DNA of 64,000 nt from Smithellaceae bacterium (GTDB lineage: Bacteria; Desulfobacterota; Syntrophia; Syntrophales; Smithellaceae): NCBI GenBank assembly GCA_028693285.1, contig JAQUVQ010000002.1:1-64000 (forward strand), read 5' to 3'. Shown here piece after piece: positions 53,492 to 62,819 of this stretch. The notes beneath the pieces are model-generated. The model ran no database searches. It saw only the letters and a program-made list of their open reading frames with translations, and was not told the DNA's origin. Every line of letters begins with the position of its first letter. Positions within the stretch are counted from its first letter, which is position 1. A program made the position numbers and the translations under genes.

Positions 53492-54447
53492 GGCAGGGCC
53501 CTCACGGATGCGTCGTAAACGGTAATGGAATTATAGCGTCCGAAATGACTGTAGGGAACGGGCTGCAATCCGCCGTTCCCCGCCGAAAATGTCACCTGAT
53601 AGCGGGTTTGGCCGATCAGGATGGTAAACTGGTTGTTGATGGAGGATGCTTCCACCGCCCGCAGACCGCTGCCGCACATGCCGCTATAGGTGGAAAATCC
53701 GGCGCCGGGCGTAATCGGTTCGCCGCTGATCACGTCAAAGAACACCTTGCTGCCGGCATCCGAACAGGAGGTATGGGGATTCTGAATGCCGATGATCGGC
53801 GCTCCGGCGGGATTCTGGTCAATGGCGCAGCTTGCCGGAAGCGTCTCCAGCCGCAGGAAAATCCAGGTTCCGACATTTCCGTTCAGAGGATAAATCGCCG
53901 GCATGCAGGCCACCGGCGGCCCGGGCGCGGGACCGGGGCCGGGCCCAGGCCCGGGAGACGGTGTTTCCGATACGATATGGAGCGTTCCGTTGCTCATCTG
54001 CTGCAATTGCTTCACCGCCGACAGAGTTTCGGGGTCATTGAGGTTTAGCGAACCTGCGCCTTTTGTCTGAATGGTGACGGCTGTTTTTAAAAGCAGCGCC
54101 GGATCGGCCACCTGTGTTCTGTCGAAAGTATACGTGACTCCGTTGAGAGTAAAATTGTAAAGCGGCTGGGCCGTATTCACGAAGTTGTGGCCGGAGATCA
54201 CCCGGTTTTCCAGAATTTTGACTGTCCACGTTCCGGGGCTGAGCTTGCCTTCGGCCGTCATCTGCGCCGCGGGCCGCTGCCGGTCCTGAAGCTGCCGTTT
54301 CATCTCGGGGGAAAAGACGGGCTGCGTGTCCCGACCAAGAACATTTTCCGAGCCGAGTCCCGCCGCCGGCGCTTCGAAAACGGCAAAGCACGGCAAAAGC
54401 AAAAGCATCAGCAGCGCCGACGTAAAAAAAGCACTGCGTCGATTCAT
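53488..54447 (-). CDS. Exported protein with Gly-Pro linker (319 aa)
   Basis: The product has a signal peptide (FFTSALLMLLLLPCFAVFEAPAAG), an N-terminal domain (~30-165), a Gly-Pro repeat linker (GPGPGPGPAPGPP) and a C-terminal beta-rich domain with three cysteines (ACMP, SCAID, TSCSD). The start ATG shares a base with the stop of the 973-aa gene (TGATG). Function is unknown. A REP-like palindrome lies inside its 3' part (53554-53580). Linker and cysteines suggest an extracytoplasmic structural protein. Confidence 0.75.
   Translation of the reverse strand: MNRRSAFFTSALLMLLLLPCFAVFEAPAAGLGSENVLGRDTQPVFSPEMKRQLQDRQRPAAQMTAEGKLSPGTWTVKILENRVISGHNFVNTAQPLYNFTLNGVTYTFDRTQVADPALLLKTAVTIQTKGAGSLNLNDPETLSAVKQLQQMSNGTLHIVSETPSPGPGPGPGPAPGPPVACMPAIYPLNGNVGTWIFLRLETLPASCAIDQNPAGAPIIGIQNPHTSCSDAGSKVFFDVISGEPITPGAGFSTYSGMCGSGLRAVEASSINNQFTILIGQTRYQVTFSAGNGGLQPVPYSHFGRYNSITVYDASVRALP
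53554..53580. repeat. REP-like palindrome inside a coding region
   Basis: GGGAACGG and CCGTTCCC arms are separated by 11 bases. The flanks GTA and CGC match those of the intergenic palindrome at 20499-20521 in the opposite orientation. Here it is translated as part of the C-terminal domain of the 319-aa protein (around GNGGLQPVPY). Confidence 0.6.
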
Positions 54448-57368
54448 CAGTTGTTGACCCATTCTTCCACCTGTTTGGCGTCCACATCGGCGCGCATGAT
54501 CTGTGTGCCGCCCGGTATAAACTGACCCTGGCCCGCCGCCGGATGAGCGTAAATCAATTCCACCGTAGCCGTGGCTTCCGTGTCGAAATTTCCCTGAAAT
54601 CCCTTTACGTCATTAAAACATGCGCCGTCGCCGCCCACGCGGGTGATCGGACTTTGCGCCTGCTCGAATTTGAGCGATCCGCCCTGATCCAGCCGCCAGC
54701 GGCAGTGCATCCGGTCCGGATCGAAATGCCCGGTAACGGCGGCGCCCAACTGCGTGGAATCGCCGAACACCATGAGCTGACGGCCTTCATTTTTCAGGCT
54801 TTTGAGAATTTTTTTCTGTTCTTTCTGGGTTGCCCGCTGCTCTTTGATTTCTTTCTTTTCCGCCTCGCGGATCGTATCGCAAACCTCATCCAGGGCAGCA
54901 TCCGAAAGGTTCCCGTATTCGCCGGGATACTGAGTGCGCAGCTGCCTGCGGCAGTCCGTTTGCGTGGTCAGGCTTCCCGCGTCCACAAGCGGGATGGTGT
55001 CGATCACCCGGCCCGGCACGGTGACCGGCATCAGCCGGATGCCTGCCTGAGCAACAACCACGTTGTCGGAGAAAGGCAGCATGGCCACTGTTTTGCCGCC
55101 TTTGAGAATTTCCACTTTTTTAACGGCGGCAACGGCGGACAATCCGGCCGAATAGCCTCCATCCTCGCCCTGAATAAAAGGCGTTCCGGTGCTGCCGCCT
55201 TCAAAATGGAAGAGCGCCTGATATTGATCCATGGCCGCCGGACCGATGACTCTCAGAACATAAGGGGTGAAGCCGCCGGAGGCTTTTCCCCGCGAAAGGA
55301 TAAGCTGATTGGCCGTCACTTTAACTTGATTGGAAGCCAGCATGGCCCCTTTGGCGGTTTCAAACTGTCCGCGCGGGTCCAGATCGATGCCGCCCAACTC
55401 GGCGCTGATCCAGGCTTCTCCCGCCGTTCGTCCCGTCTGGCCGCCGTTTCCGTCCGCCATGGCCACCGCCGGAGTGTCGCTCTTCAAACGCAAAGAAGCC
55501 CCGGTAAGAAAACGTTTGATGGTTTCCGGCGCCAGCTCGTTGCCTTTATCGTCCCGATAGATCGGCAGAGCCGCAAACCGGTTGCCGTCGGGATGATAAT
55601 TGGGAAAGAACAAATCGACGCCGTCGCGGGAAGCGGGTCTGCACTTGGCGGCGAGCGTCAACTCCAGGGAGGCGACGCTGGGGACGACATTCAACCGCCG
55701 GGACCAGGAAAGCCGGACATCTTCATCGCCAGCGTCACCGACCGTCACCTCCACATCCAGTTGAAGAACCGTTCCCATCCTGGTTCCCCCGGGAACGGCG
55801 ACAACATTTTGCGCCTGCCAGGCATTGCCCATTTTTTCAAATTTAGCTTGCGGATTTTTCCACTGGCCGCCTTTCCATTTCACTTTGTACTTGGCCATAT
55901 CGGCCGGGCCCTGCACCTGCAGCGCCACCGAATAGCTTCCCCCTGGCGAAACCGCGCCGTCGGCCAGAGCATTATCCAAAACAGCCTGCCAGCGATTGGC
56001 GGTGAGCTTGCGGAAGAGAGACCAATGCTGACCCAGTTGAATGTTCAAGCGCGCCTCGCCGATGCTGCCCAGCGGCTGCACATCACCGTCCTGGCTGACC
56101 GCAAACGGTCCGCCGCCTTCGATGGCGTAAGTCAGTGCGGTTGGCCATTTCGAGACCGGTTCCAGAACTTCTCTGAAACCGCCCCGGCTGCCGTCGATTT
56201 TGACGCTGTCAAACGGCCACGCCCGCTGCAGAATCAGACGGGGGGCCTTTTTGTCGTTCCTAAAGTACACCCCTTTAAAATCTTCGTTTTCCCTGGCAAA
56301 AAGATCATAACCATCCGCTTCGCTGCGAGTTTTCGTGTAATCCTTGCCGTCCAGATGGAGGCCCTTGACCGCGATCACTTCCACATCAATTTTCTGTTTT
56401 TGTTCGCCCTTGTTTTGCGGAATTTTCCAGTCGCCGGTAATGACCGTTTTGTCGCCGGGATTATGCCAGCGATCGGTGACGTTGAAGTTTTGAATGTTCA
56501 GGCGATAACGGGCCGGTTTGGAATTGTCTATGAGTTCCGTCGCATAATCGAAAACCTGACAATATTGTTTGTTCTGGGGCGTGAATTCCTCCGCCTTGTA
56601 TTGACCGGTGAGCGTTGCCGTGACTGCGGCCGGGCCGGGTTGATCAAACCGCACGGCAGCGCCGTTGCCCAGAATTTTTCCTTCGCTTGTGGTCAGACGA
56701 AAGCCGATCCGGTCGGACCAGGCGCGCGGATCAATGTTTTGCTGAACGGAGATGTATTTTTCCTGAGCCGTGCGGATGCATTGGGAACCGGCAAAGGAGC
56801 CGTCGTTATTTTTCAAAATTTTGTATTCCAGGCAACACTTCTCGACAGGGTGCGACTGGCTGTTGACGCCGATGATCGAAGCGGTTGCGGCCAAAGGAAG
56901 ATTTCGCGGCAGACGCAGCAGGGCGGAGGTGAGCTCATCCGTCGCCGCGTTGGCGGAAAAGCCGGACTGGTTGCCTGCACCGGAGAAGCTTAAATACCCC
57001 GGATAAAAGGTCCAGGTACCGGGCACGGTAGGCGCCGGTTTGATTTCTTCAATTTTTTCCGGCTGACGAAAGCTGAACTTCAGTTTCCGGGGCCTGGGCA
57101 GAGATTGGAGTATGACCGACGGATCGATGGGGCTCTGAGCCAGATCGGCCGGTCCGCGGCTCTGCCGGTAGCGGCTTCGGGCGGCGGCCAGGCGCTTGCG
57201 GGCGGCAGCCAGGTTACGATCGACAAACTCCTGCGGCGACTCTTCTTTTACCTGGGCGGGGGCCTGATTCTGCTGGGCCAAAGAGCGCGGCGGCATCATC
57301 AGCGCGCCTGACCCGATAATCAACATTAAAGCAATTAATATTTTGATATTGACAGATAATTGCTTCAT
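54447..57368 (-). CDS. Large exported beta-rich protein (973 aa)
   Basis: A signal peptide (ILIALMLIIGSGALMMPPRSLAQ) precedes a coiled N-terminal segment (DRNLAAARKRLAAARSRYRQ) and a long series of beta-sandwich-like regions reminiscent of Ig or carbohydrate-binding folds (PGTWTFYPGYLSFSG; ARLNIQLGQHWSLFRKL; LQLDVEVTVGDAGDED). A charged helical segment (EKKEIKEQRATQKEQKKILK) lies near residue 840. No catalytic motif is recognised. The ATG overlaps the stop of the kinase-like gene (ATGA). It is most likely a surface or periplasmic structural partner. Confidence 0.75.
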   Translation of the reverse strand: MKQLSVNIKILIALMLIIGSGALMMPPRSLAQQNQAPAQVKEESPQEFVDRNLAAARKRLAAARSRYRQSRGPADLAQSPIDPSVILQSLPRPRKLKFSFRQPEKIEEIKPAPTVPGTWTFYPGYLSFSGAGNQSGFSANAATDELTSALLRLPRNLPLAATASIIGVNSQSHPVEKCCLEYKILKNNDGSFAGSQCIRTAQEKYISVQQNIDPRAWSDRIGFRLTTSEGKILGNGAAVRFDQPGPAAVTATLTGQYKAEEFTPQNKQYCQVFDYATELIDNSKPARYRLNIQNFNVTDRWHNPGDKTVITGDWKIPQNKGEQKQKIDVEVIAVKGLHLDGKDYTKTRSEADGYDLFARENEDFKGVYFRNDKKAPRLILQRAWPFDSVKIDGSRGGFREVLEPVSKWPTALTYAIEGGGPFAVSQDGDVQPLGSIGEARLNIQLGQHWSLFRKLTANRWQAVLDNALADGAVSPGGSYSVALQVQGPADMAKYKVKWKGGQWKNPQAKFEKMGNAWQAQNVVAVPGGTRMGTVLQLDVEVTVGDAGDEDVRLSWSRRLNVVPSVASLELTLAAKCRPASRDGVDLFFPNYHPDGNRFAALPIYRDDKGNELAPETIKRFLTGASLRLKSDTPAVAMADGNGGQTGRTAGEAWISAELGGIDLDPRGQFETAKGAMLASNQVKVTANQLILSRGKASGGFTPYVLRVIGPAAMDQYQALFHFEGGSTGTPFIQGEDGGYSAGLSAVAAVKKVEILKGGKTVAMLPFSDNVVVAQAGIRLMPVTVPGRVIDTIPLVDAGSLTTQTDCRRQLRTQYPGEYGNLSDAALDEVCDTIREAEKKEIKEQRATQKEQKKILKSLKNEGRQLMVFGDSTQLGAAVTGHFDPDRMHCRWRLDQGGSLKFEQAQSPITRVGGDGACFNDVKGFQGNFDTEATATVELIYAHPAAGQGQFIPGGTQIMRADVDAKQVEEWVNN

Positions 57369-60300
57369 CGGCCACCTTCAAACGTGAGTCCCAGCTTCTG
57401 ACAATTTTTCCATCCTTCGGTAATCCAGTCGGCCTGAATGCCGGACAGAATCTTTTCCTTGATCTCCAGACAGAGGATTCTTTCCTGGGCGGCCTGAATT
57501 CCGGCAACCGTCTGCACGCCTTCCCGGGCCGTATTGACGGATGTCCGGGCCGCGGTCGCAGCGGCGGACTTCTCGACAATATCCGCCTGAACAAGCTTTT
57601 GCGCCCCTGCATCCAGTTGACTGTTGATTTGTTCCAGCCGGACTTTCTGGGCATCCAGAGAAGCCCGGGTTTTGGCGTATTCAAGTTTCCTGGCCTGCTG
57701 GCTGGCTTCAGCGGCCTCGGAAACCTCCCGGGTAAGGACATCATCGGCTTTTCCCGATTCCCGGGCGTAGTCCCCGGCATGGGAATAGGCTTGACCCTGG
57801 GGATTTTTGGGTGAGGACATGCGATAACCGCTGTCCCACGTATTGACCATCTGCTCCGCCTGCGGATTGATTTTTCTTACGCCCATGATGTCGTCGACCT
57901 GATCCAGCATGCTTTCAGGAATTCCTTCATCCACCATATTCTGGGAAACGGCTAACATCTTGCCGGGGGCGCCCTCAACATTTGCTTCGACTCCTTTGTC
58001 GTATGCGCGCTGCATCTTCCGGGCGAAATCGGCTTTGGACATGTTGACGCCCGACGGGAGATCCCCGACTTTATAGAAGCCGCCCGTATCCAGCGGCACG
58101 ACGCGATAGACGCCCTTGGCCTCATCCACCGTCTCAAAGGCGAAGTTGCTCAGTTTGTTGTCCGTCCAGACATAGCCTTTCGCGTTCATGTCCCTCATAA
58201 AGGCCTCGTAGGCCCGGACATGATCGGCGGTCAGCTTTTGCGCCCCGGCCAGCTTGTCTGCGTGCATGGAGGAGGGTATGTGTTCCATGACATCCACAAC
58301 CTTGTAACTGGCGCCGTCGGGGATCTCAGCCAGGTTGCGCACGGTTTTTGCCGCACCGGATGCGTCCTGCACGATGTAATACCGATCCTTCACCTGCGGA
58401 AGGCGTCCGATCGATGAATCTTTTGTTATATCCTGAAGATAGACTCGTCCGGCATCGTCGAGATCACGGGATTTGCGGCTCAAAACCGCCGCCGGAGTGT
58501 CGCCCTTGATGATCGGCTGGTTGCTCACTTTCATTCCCAGATCTTCGTTGAGCCGCACGTAGGCGTTCATTCCTCCCTTGGTGTCAACTGTTGACGCATC
58601 GGCCAGCAGGTCTTCCGGCGTGCGCAGCATTTTGGGGTCGTAGGGGATATCCCTCGTCTTGCCGGATAAATCCCTTTCCAGCTTCATCAGCGCATCTTGA
58701 TTTTTTCTGATGTCGTCGGCCAGATGTTCGACGGTCTTGACACTGGGAACATCATCTAAAGTCTTGCCCGCCCGGGCGGCCGCTTCCTCAAGCTTTTTGG
58801 CTCTGGCGGCGGCCTGCGACAGATCCCCCGCCGTGTCCGCCGCCTCGGCGGCCAGTTTTGCGGCCTGTGAACCCCTGGACAGGATGACGCCCGTGGCGAC
58901 GTCGGCCAGAATGCTGCCCACGAGCATTTCCGTGTTGGTCAGCATCTTCCGGGCCAACTGCGTTTCTTCCGCTCTCTGCCGCCAGTCTTCCATCGTCTGG
59001 CGGTCATAAACTCCATCCGGCGGATCATCGATAAGCAGCAGGTTGAAGCCGGAGCCGATTCCCCGGAAATAATCGGCAATGGAACCGACTCCCTTTTCAA
59101 TCAGTGCCTGCTTGGCATCCGAACTTTCCCAGAGGTAAACCATGTCATTCTTGGTTTTATTGAGTTTTTCATAGGCTTCAATCGGATGCAGTTGGGCGTA
59201 GCCGATGCCGAGCAATATATTGCCGACAGACCCGAAACCTTCGCAGACGCCGTGAAATACATTGAAGCCTTCTCCGACAAGGAGTCCGCCCGTCCCTTTC
59301 AGACCGGTCAGGTAGGTTCCCATGGCGATGATGGCGTCTTTTTCGGCCTTTATCTTGATTTTCTGGCATTCGATTTCCGTCTTGATGTAGGGCAGCGGAT
59401 CAAATTTCAGCGGCAGGTCCAGGGGAAATTCTTCGGGGATATCGGTCTGCGCCGCCTTGATCCTGTCGAAAACAGCGGGTTTGGGCATGCGGAAACCCAT
59501 GCCGGGCAGAGCCTCCACCGTTCCGGCGTCGCCCGCCTGATATATTGTCGGCGGGGGAGAAAAACCGGAATTTTCGGAAAAGGCCGTGTATGTGGAGCTC
59601 TCCACGATTTCGCCCAGGCAGTGCTCATAGCTGCCGCTTTGCGCCGCGATGGTCAAAGCCTGGCGGTTGCTTTCATATTCCCTGCGCAGCGTGTCGGTCA
59701 TGAAAGCAGCCCGGCGGTCCAGTTCCGAAAAGTGATCCTTGTAGGGATCGGCTTCCATGGTTTTAAAGTACTCCGCCCGCGCGGTTTTCCAATCCTCTTT
59801 GAGCCGAATCATTTCTTTGCGCAGATGCTCGGCGCCGGCGCGCTGTGCTTCAACGAAAAACAGCTTATTGCCGAGATCTTCCTGCTTTTTTGCCCAACGG
59901 CCGACGCTGGCCTCGCTGCCGTAATATCGCCTGTCTTGATCGGCGTCATACTGCCACACGCGAACGGCCATGTCCGCCATGTTCATATATTCGGGGACAT
60001 CTTCATAAGATGCTTCCCTGAGCATCCCCTCGCGGTCGGCCTCCTGGTAAAGCTGATCATAGCGCGCGCGAAAGGGGCCGGCGGTTGCGCCTGCCTTATC
60101 GGCATTGTCCGTCAGAAAATTGGCCAGGACCAGGCGGTGGGTATCCAGAATGCCGCGGTAGAGCGCCAGGCGCTGTCGTTCCTGATCCTGGTAAGTCTGT
60201 CCCAGGCGCACCAGCTCCGTCATGTACGCCAGCGGCTTGTCGCAGGGGGTCAACAGCAGCGTTTCCAGACGGCGGATTTCTTCCAGCTCGGCGTTCGCCG

Positions 60301-60376
60301 CCGCCCCTGAAGGAACGAACTGCGCAAAGGCAATCAAGAGCAAAATGAAGAAGATTCTGGAAAAAAGTTTCGTCAT
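57365..60376 (-). CDS. Large exported protein with a protein-kinase-fold-like domain (1003 aa)
   Basis: A signal peptide (IFFILLLIAFAQFVPSG) is followed by ~280 helical residues, two moderately hydrophobic Gly-rich stretches (~360-400 and ~480-500) and an Ala-rich coil. A domain at ~600-790 follows kinase order: VRLNEDLGMKV (candidate beta-3 Lys616), hinge-like YKVVDVMEHIP, catalytic loop D739-x-K741-x-x-N744 (exact HRDxKxxN spacing), and D763-T-G in the DFG position. The C-terminal ~130 residues are coiled coil. The layout (helical N-terminus, hydrophobic centre, C-terminal enzyme-like domain) recalls secreted effectors. Kinase activity is an inference from motif order. Confidence 0.7.
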   Translation of the reverse strand: MTKLFSRIFFILLLIAFAQFVPSGAAANAELEEIRRLETLLLTPCDKPLAYMTELVRLGQTYQDQERQRLALYRGILDTHRLVLANFLTDNADKAGATAGPFRARYDQLYQEADREGMLREASYEDVPEYMNMADMAVRVWQYDADQDRRYYGSEASVGRWAKKQEDLGNKLFFVEAQRAGAEHLRKEMIRLKEDWKTARAEYFKTMEADPYKDHFSELDRRAAFMTDTLRREYESNRQALTIAAQSGSYEHCLGEIVESSTYTAFSENSGFSPPPTIYQAGDAGTVEALPGMGFRMPKPAVFDRIKAAQTDIPEEFPLDLPLKFDPLPYIKTEIECQKIKIKAEKDAIIAMGTYLTGLKGTGGLLVGEGFNVFHGVCEGFGSVGNILLGIGYAQLHPIEAYEKLNKTKNDMVYLWESSDAKQALIEKGVGSIADYFRGIGSGFNLLLIDDPPDGVYDRQTMEDWRQRAEETQLARKMLTNTEMLVGSILADVATGVILSRGSQAAKLAAEAADTAGDLSQAAARAKKLEEAAARAGKTLDDVPSVKTVEHLADDIRKNQDALMKLERDLSGKTRDIPYDPKMLRTPEDLLADASTVDTKGGMNAYVRLNEDLGMKVSNQPIIKGDTPAAVLSRKSRDLDDAGRVYLQDITKDSSIGRLPQVKDRYYIVQDASGAAKTVRNLAEIPDGASYKVVDVMEHIPSSMHADKLAGAQKLTADHVRAYEAFMRDMNAKGYVWTDNKLSNFAFETVDEAKGVYRVVPLDTGGFYKVGDLPSGVNMSKADFARKMQRAYDKGVEANVEGAPGKMLAVSQNMVDEGIPESMLDQVDDIMGVRKINPQAEQMVNTWDSGYRMSSPKNPQGQAYSHAGDYARESGKADDVLTREVSEAAEASQQARKLEYAKTRASLDAQKVRLEQINSQLDAGAQKLVQADIVEKSAAATAARTSVNTAREGVQTVAGIQAAQERILCLEIKEKILSGIQADWITEGWKNCQKLGLTFEGGR

Positions 60377-60386
60377 GATCAGTGCC

Positions 60387-61151
60387 TTATCGCGGCAGCG
60401 TAAAAGCCGCCCCCTGTCCGTCGTGGACTTGTGCCGCCGTCTTGATCAGTTCGTCGCGGGCCGTCAAAGCGGCCGACAGCGCCTGGCTGATCGAACTTTG
60501 CATGGATTGAAGATCCGCGACGGAATAGCAGTCAATCGCGCTCCAGACCTGGTAGGCGCCGTCATCCTGCCAGGTTTCCAGACGCAGTCTGTCGGCCAGA
60601 TGGCTTTCGGAAAGCATCCGTTTGGAAATATCAACACCGAAGAAACGATCGGGCTTTTCTTTTAAAGATTGGTTTAGGTCTTTTTGCAGGCGGTTGAGGT
60701 CCGCGTTGAATTCGCCGATATTTTTGGGAAACCGGTTGAGGGAAACGGCCATGGTGGCGGTAACTTCGGGAAGAGAAAGCCCCTGGAAGACGGCCGGCGC
60801 CTTGAGAGTTTTTTTGCGGTTTTCGTAGGAGTTTTTTAATCCGGCGGAAGCGTTTTTAAATCCCTGTTCGGCCAGACGCAGGCGATACACCAGATCGACG
60901 GTTTTTTGTCCCGCTTCGGCGCCCGACGTTCCGCAGGCCCAGCCCTCGATGGTCATGGGTGGAACATAGGAAGAGTTGAGCTCGACAAACGCCGATTCCG
61001 CCGGCGCTTTAATCAGCAAGTCTTCACCGGCCCCGACCGGCGCAGCGGCGGCCAGCAGAATGAGAATAGGCAGGAAAGGAAATAAGACCGGAAAAGTTCT
61101 TTTTCCGGCCCGAAACGGAATGGAGAAAATTTCAGCAAGCGAAGTACACAT
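60387..61151 (-). CDS. Exported helical protein leading the envelope operon (~254 aa)
   Basis: A signal peptide (FPFLPILILLAAAAPVGA, cleavage near GAG) precedes a mostly helical mature protein. It has a Cys pair (WACGTSG; IDCYSV) and a long central helix region (RLRLAEQGFKNASAGLKNSYENRK). I do not recognise a family. The ATG at 61151 is the best placed for the signal; its ribosome site is weak and a start at 61211 adds 20 unlikely residues. It ends 10 nt before the kinase-like gene. Confidence 0.65.
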   Translation of the reverse strand: MCTSLAEIFSIPFRAGKRTFPVLFPFLPILILLAAAAPVGAGEDLLIKAPAESAFVELNSSYVPPMTIEGWACGTSGAEAGQKTVDLVYRLRLAEQGFKNASAGLKNSYENRKKTLKAPAVFQGLSLPEVTATMAVSLNRFPKNIGEFNADLNRLQKDLNQSLKEKPDRFFGVDISKRMLSESHLADRLRLETWQDDGAYQVWSAIDCYSVADLQSMQSSISQALSAALTARDELIKTAAQVHDGQGAAFTLPR

Positions 61152-61316
61152 CAACCGTAAGAATGTGCTTAAATGCCTTTTATGACTTTGGCAACCTGAT
61201 TGTCCATGCAACCGTGCAACCGCCGGAACCGGGAAAAAACCATTCCCTCGCTTGGCATCGCATTAAATCATCGGATTTTGGAAATCAAGTGTTTTTTTCA
61301 AGGTGATTTTGCTGAA

Positions 61317-61345
61317 TTGACAGGCGGACTGATTTTATTTATGGT
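61317..61345 (+). promoter_or_regulatory. Sigma70-like promoter for the lipoprotein hydrolase
   Basis: TTGACA (61317-61322), a 17-bp spacer and TATGGT (61340-61345) lie 46 nt before the ATG at 61391, which has CAGGAGA upstream. The other part of this 240-bp divergent gap should promote the envelope operon; I see no strong box there. Confidence 0.6.
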
Positions 61346-61390
61346 TCATTCGGTTTTCAAAAATCATGGACATCAACATCAGGAGAATCT

Positions 61391-62689
61391 ATGGAACGCT
61401 TATGGAAAGGATGTTTGCTCTGCCTGGCCGTTCTTCTTTTTGCCGGCTGCACGGCGGTGAATCATTATCTCGGGTTCTGGCAGGCTAAGCAGGAGGCCAG
61501 GGAGGCCTTCAGCCGGGAGCAGAGCGCGGAGCTGCTGATGCAGCTTGCGCCGGAGGATGCCTATCTTCTTCTGGGCAAGCTCGCTTTTGACCGGGAACCC
61601 GCGGGTCCCATCCTTCTGCTGGCGCTTACGGACAAATTTAAAAAAAGAGAAATCGCCGCCCGCTCTCCCATGCAGACGCCCCTGGATTACTATCAGATCC
61701 ATTTGCCCGAAGGTGTTTATGAAATTTATTTCTTCGCCGACCTCGATGAAAACGGTTATTTCGAAGCGCATGAATGCGTGGGCCGCCTGCCTCGGCCGGT
61801 CACGATTGCAAAACAAAAAGTCAAAGACGGATTGTCCGTCATCGGACCGGATTTAAAACTCAATCTGGCCGCTCCTTCGAAAACCGATCTGGTTTTCGAA
61901 GAAAAGGTCCGGCGGCATTCCTATGTTTACGAATCGCTGGAGGATGAATTCTTCGATCCCCGCTACGGGGAGATCGGCCTTTATGATTTCAAGGTTTTCA
62001 TGGCGCATACTCAGCAGTATATTTTTTCCTTTGAGACGATGAATCCTCGAAAGACGCAGGTGCTCTTTGTGCACGGCGTCGCGGGCACGCCGAGGGATTT
62101 TCAATACATGGTCCGCGGAATCGACCGGAAGCGCTACCAGCCCTGGTTTTATTTTTATCCTTCCGGCCTGCCCTTGAAAAAACTGGGCGCCAACCTGGCC
62201 AACATCATCAAGTATGCCGAAGCGAACAATCCCGGCCGCCTGCGCCGCCTCATCATCGTCGCGCACAGCATGGGAGGGCTGGTGGCTCTATCCACCATTC
62301 AGCATTTGTCCGCTGACGGCGTTCCGCCCTATCTCAAGGGCTGCATCTCCTTCAACTCTCCCTACGGCGGCGTCGAGGCGGCGGCGTCCGGCATTAAGTA
62401 TGCGCCCGCCGTCGTGCCTTCCTGGCATGACGTGGCGGCGGGAAGCCCCTTTCTGAACGAGCTTTACACGGAAGGGAAGCATAAGGCCATTCCCTTCTAC
62501 CTGTTTTTCGGTTACAAGACCGGCGACAGCAGCGACGGAACCATCACGCTGCAAAGCCAACTGAACAGGAATATCCATTTATCCGCGCATAAAAGTTACG
62601 GTTTCAATGCCTCGCATGTGGGCATACTCCGTGATGAACAGGCGCGTCAGGTGTTTTACAGGACCTTGTCCGATCTCGACCGTGACTGA
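61391..62689 (+). CDS. Alpha/beta hydrolase lipoprotein
   Basis: A 432-aa lipoprotein (signal LLCLAVLLFAGC; lipobox FAGC). The N-terminal ~190 residues are a separate domain (ISEIYFFADLDENGYFEAHECVG-like, beta-rich). A lipase-type alpha/beta hydrolase follows: LFVHGVAGTPRDFQ oxyanion loop, nucleophile Ser in AHSMGGL, and candidate Asp/His later (GDSSDGTI; NASHVGIL). It is probably an envelope esterase or phospholipase. It is transcribed away from the six-gene operon and lies between that operon and the second barrel gene. Confidence 0.82.
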   Translation: MERLWKGCLLCLAVLLFAGCTAVNHYLGFWQAKQEAREAFSREQSAELLMQLAPEDAYLLLGKLAFDREPAGPILLLALTDKFKKREIAARSPMQTPLDYYQIHLPEGVYEIYFFADLDENGYFEAHECVGRLPRPVTIAKQKVKDGLSVIGPDLKLNLAAPSKTDLVFEEKVRRHSYVYESLEDEFFDPRYGEIGLYDFKVFMAHTQQYIFSFETMNPRKTQVLFVHGVAGTPRDFQYMVRGIDRKRYQPWFYFYPSGLPLKKLGANLANIIKYAEANNPGRLRRLIIVAHSMGGLVALSTIQHLSADGVPPYLKGCISFNSPYGGVEAAASGIKYAPAVVPSWHDVAAGSPFLNELYTEGKHKAIPFYLFFGYKTGDSSDGTITLQSQLNRNIHLSAHKSYGFNASHVGILRDEQARQVFYRTLSDLDRD

Positions 62690-62819
62690 TGGCAGGGGGG
62701 GCATGAGGCATCGCCCCGGGCGCTTCATGATGTTCAGGCCTTCCCCGTCTTGTTCCGCATCGGCGCAGTCCGGACCCATTCCCACGCTCCAGCAACAGGA
62801 GCCGGGCGCGATCATCCGG

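Noticed and set aside
54543..56993. Long plus-strand open frame opposite the 973-aa exported protein
   Set aside because: Composition is unlike a real protein and the minus-strand gene has a signal peptide and coupled neighbours.
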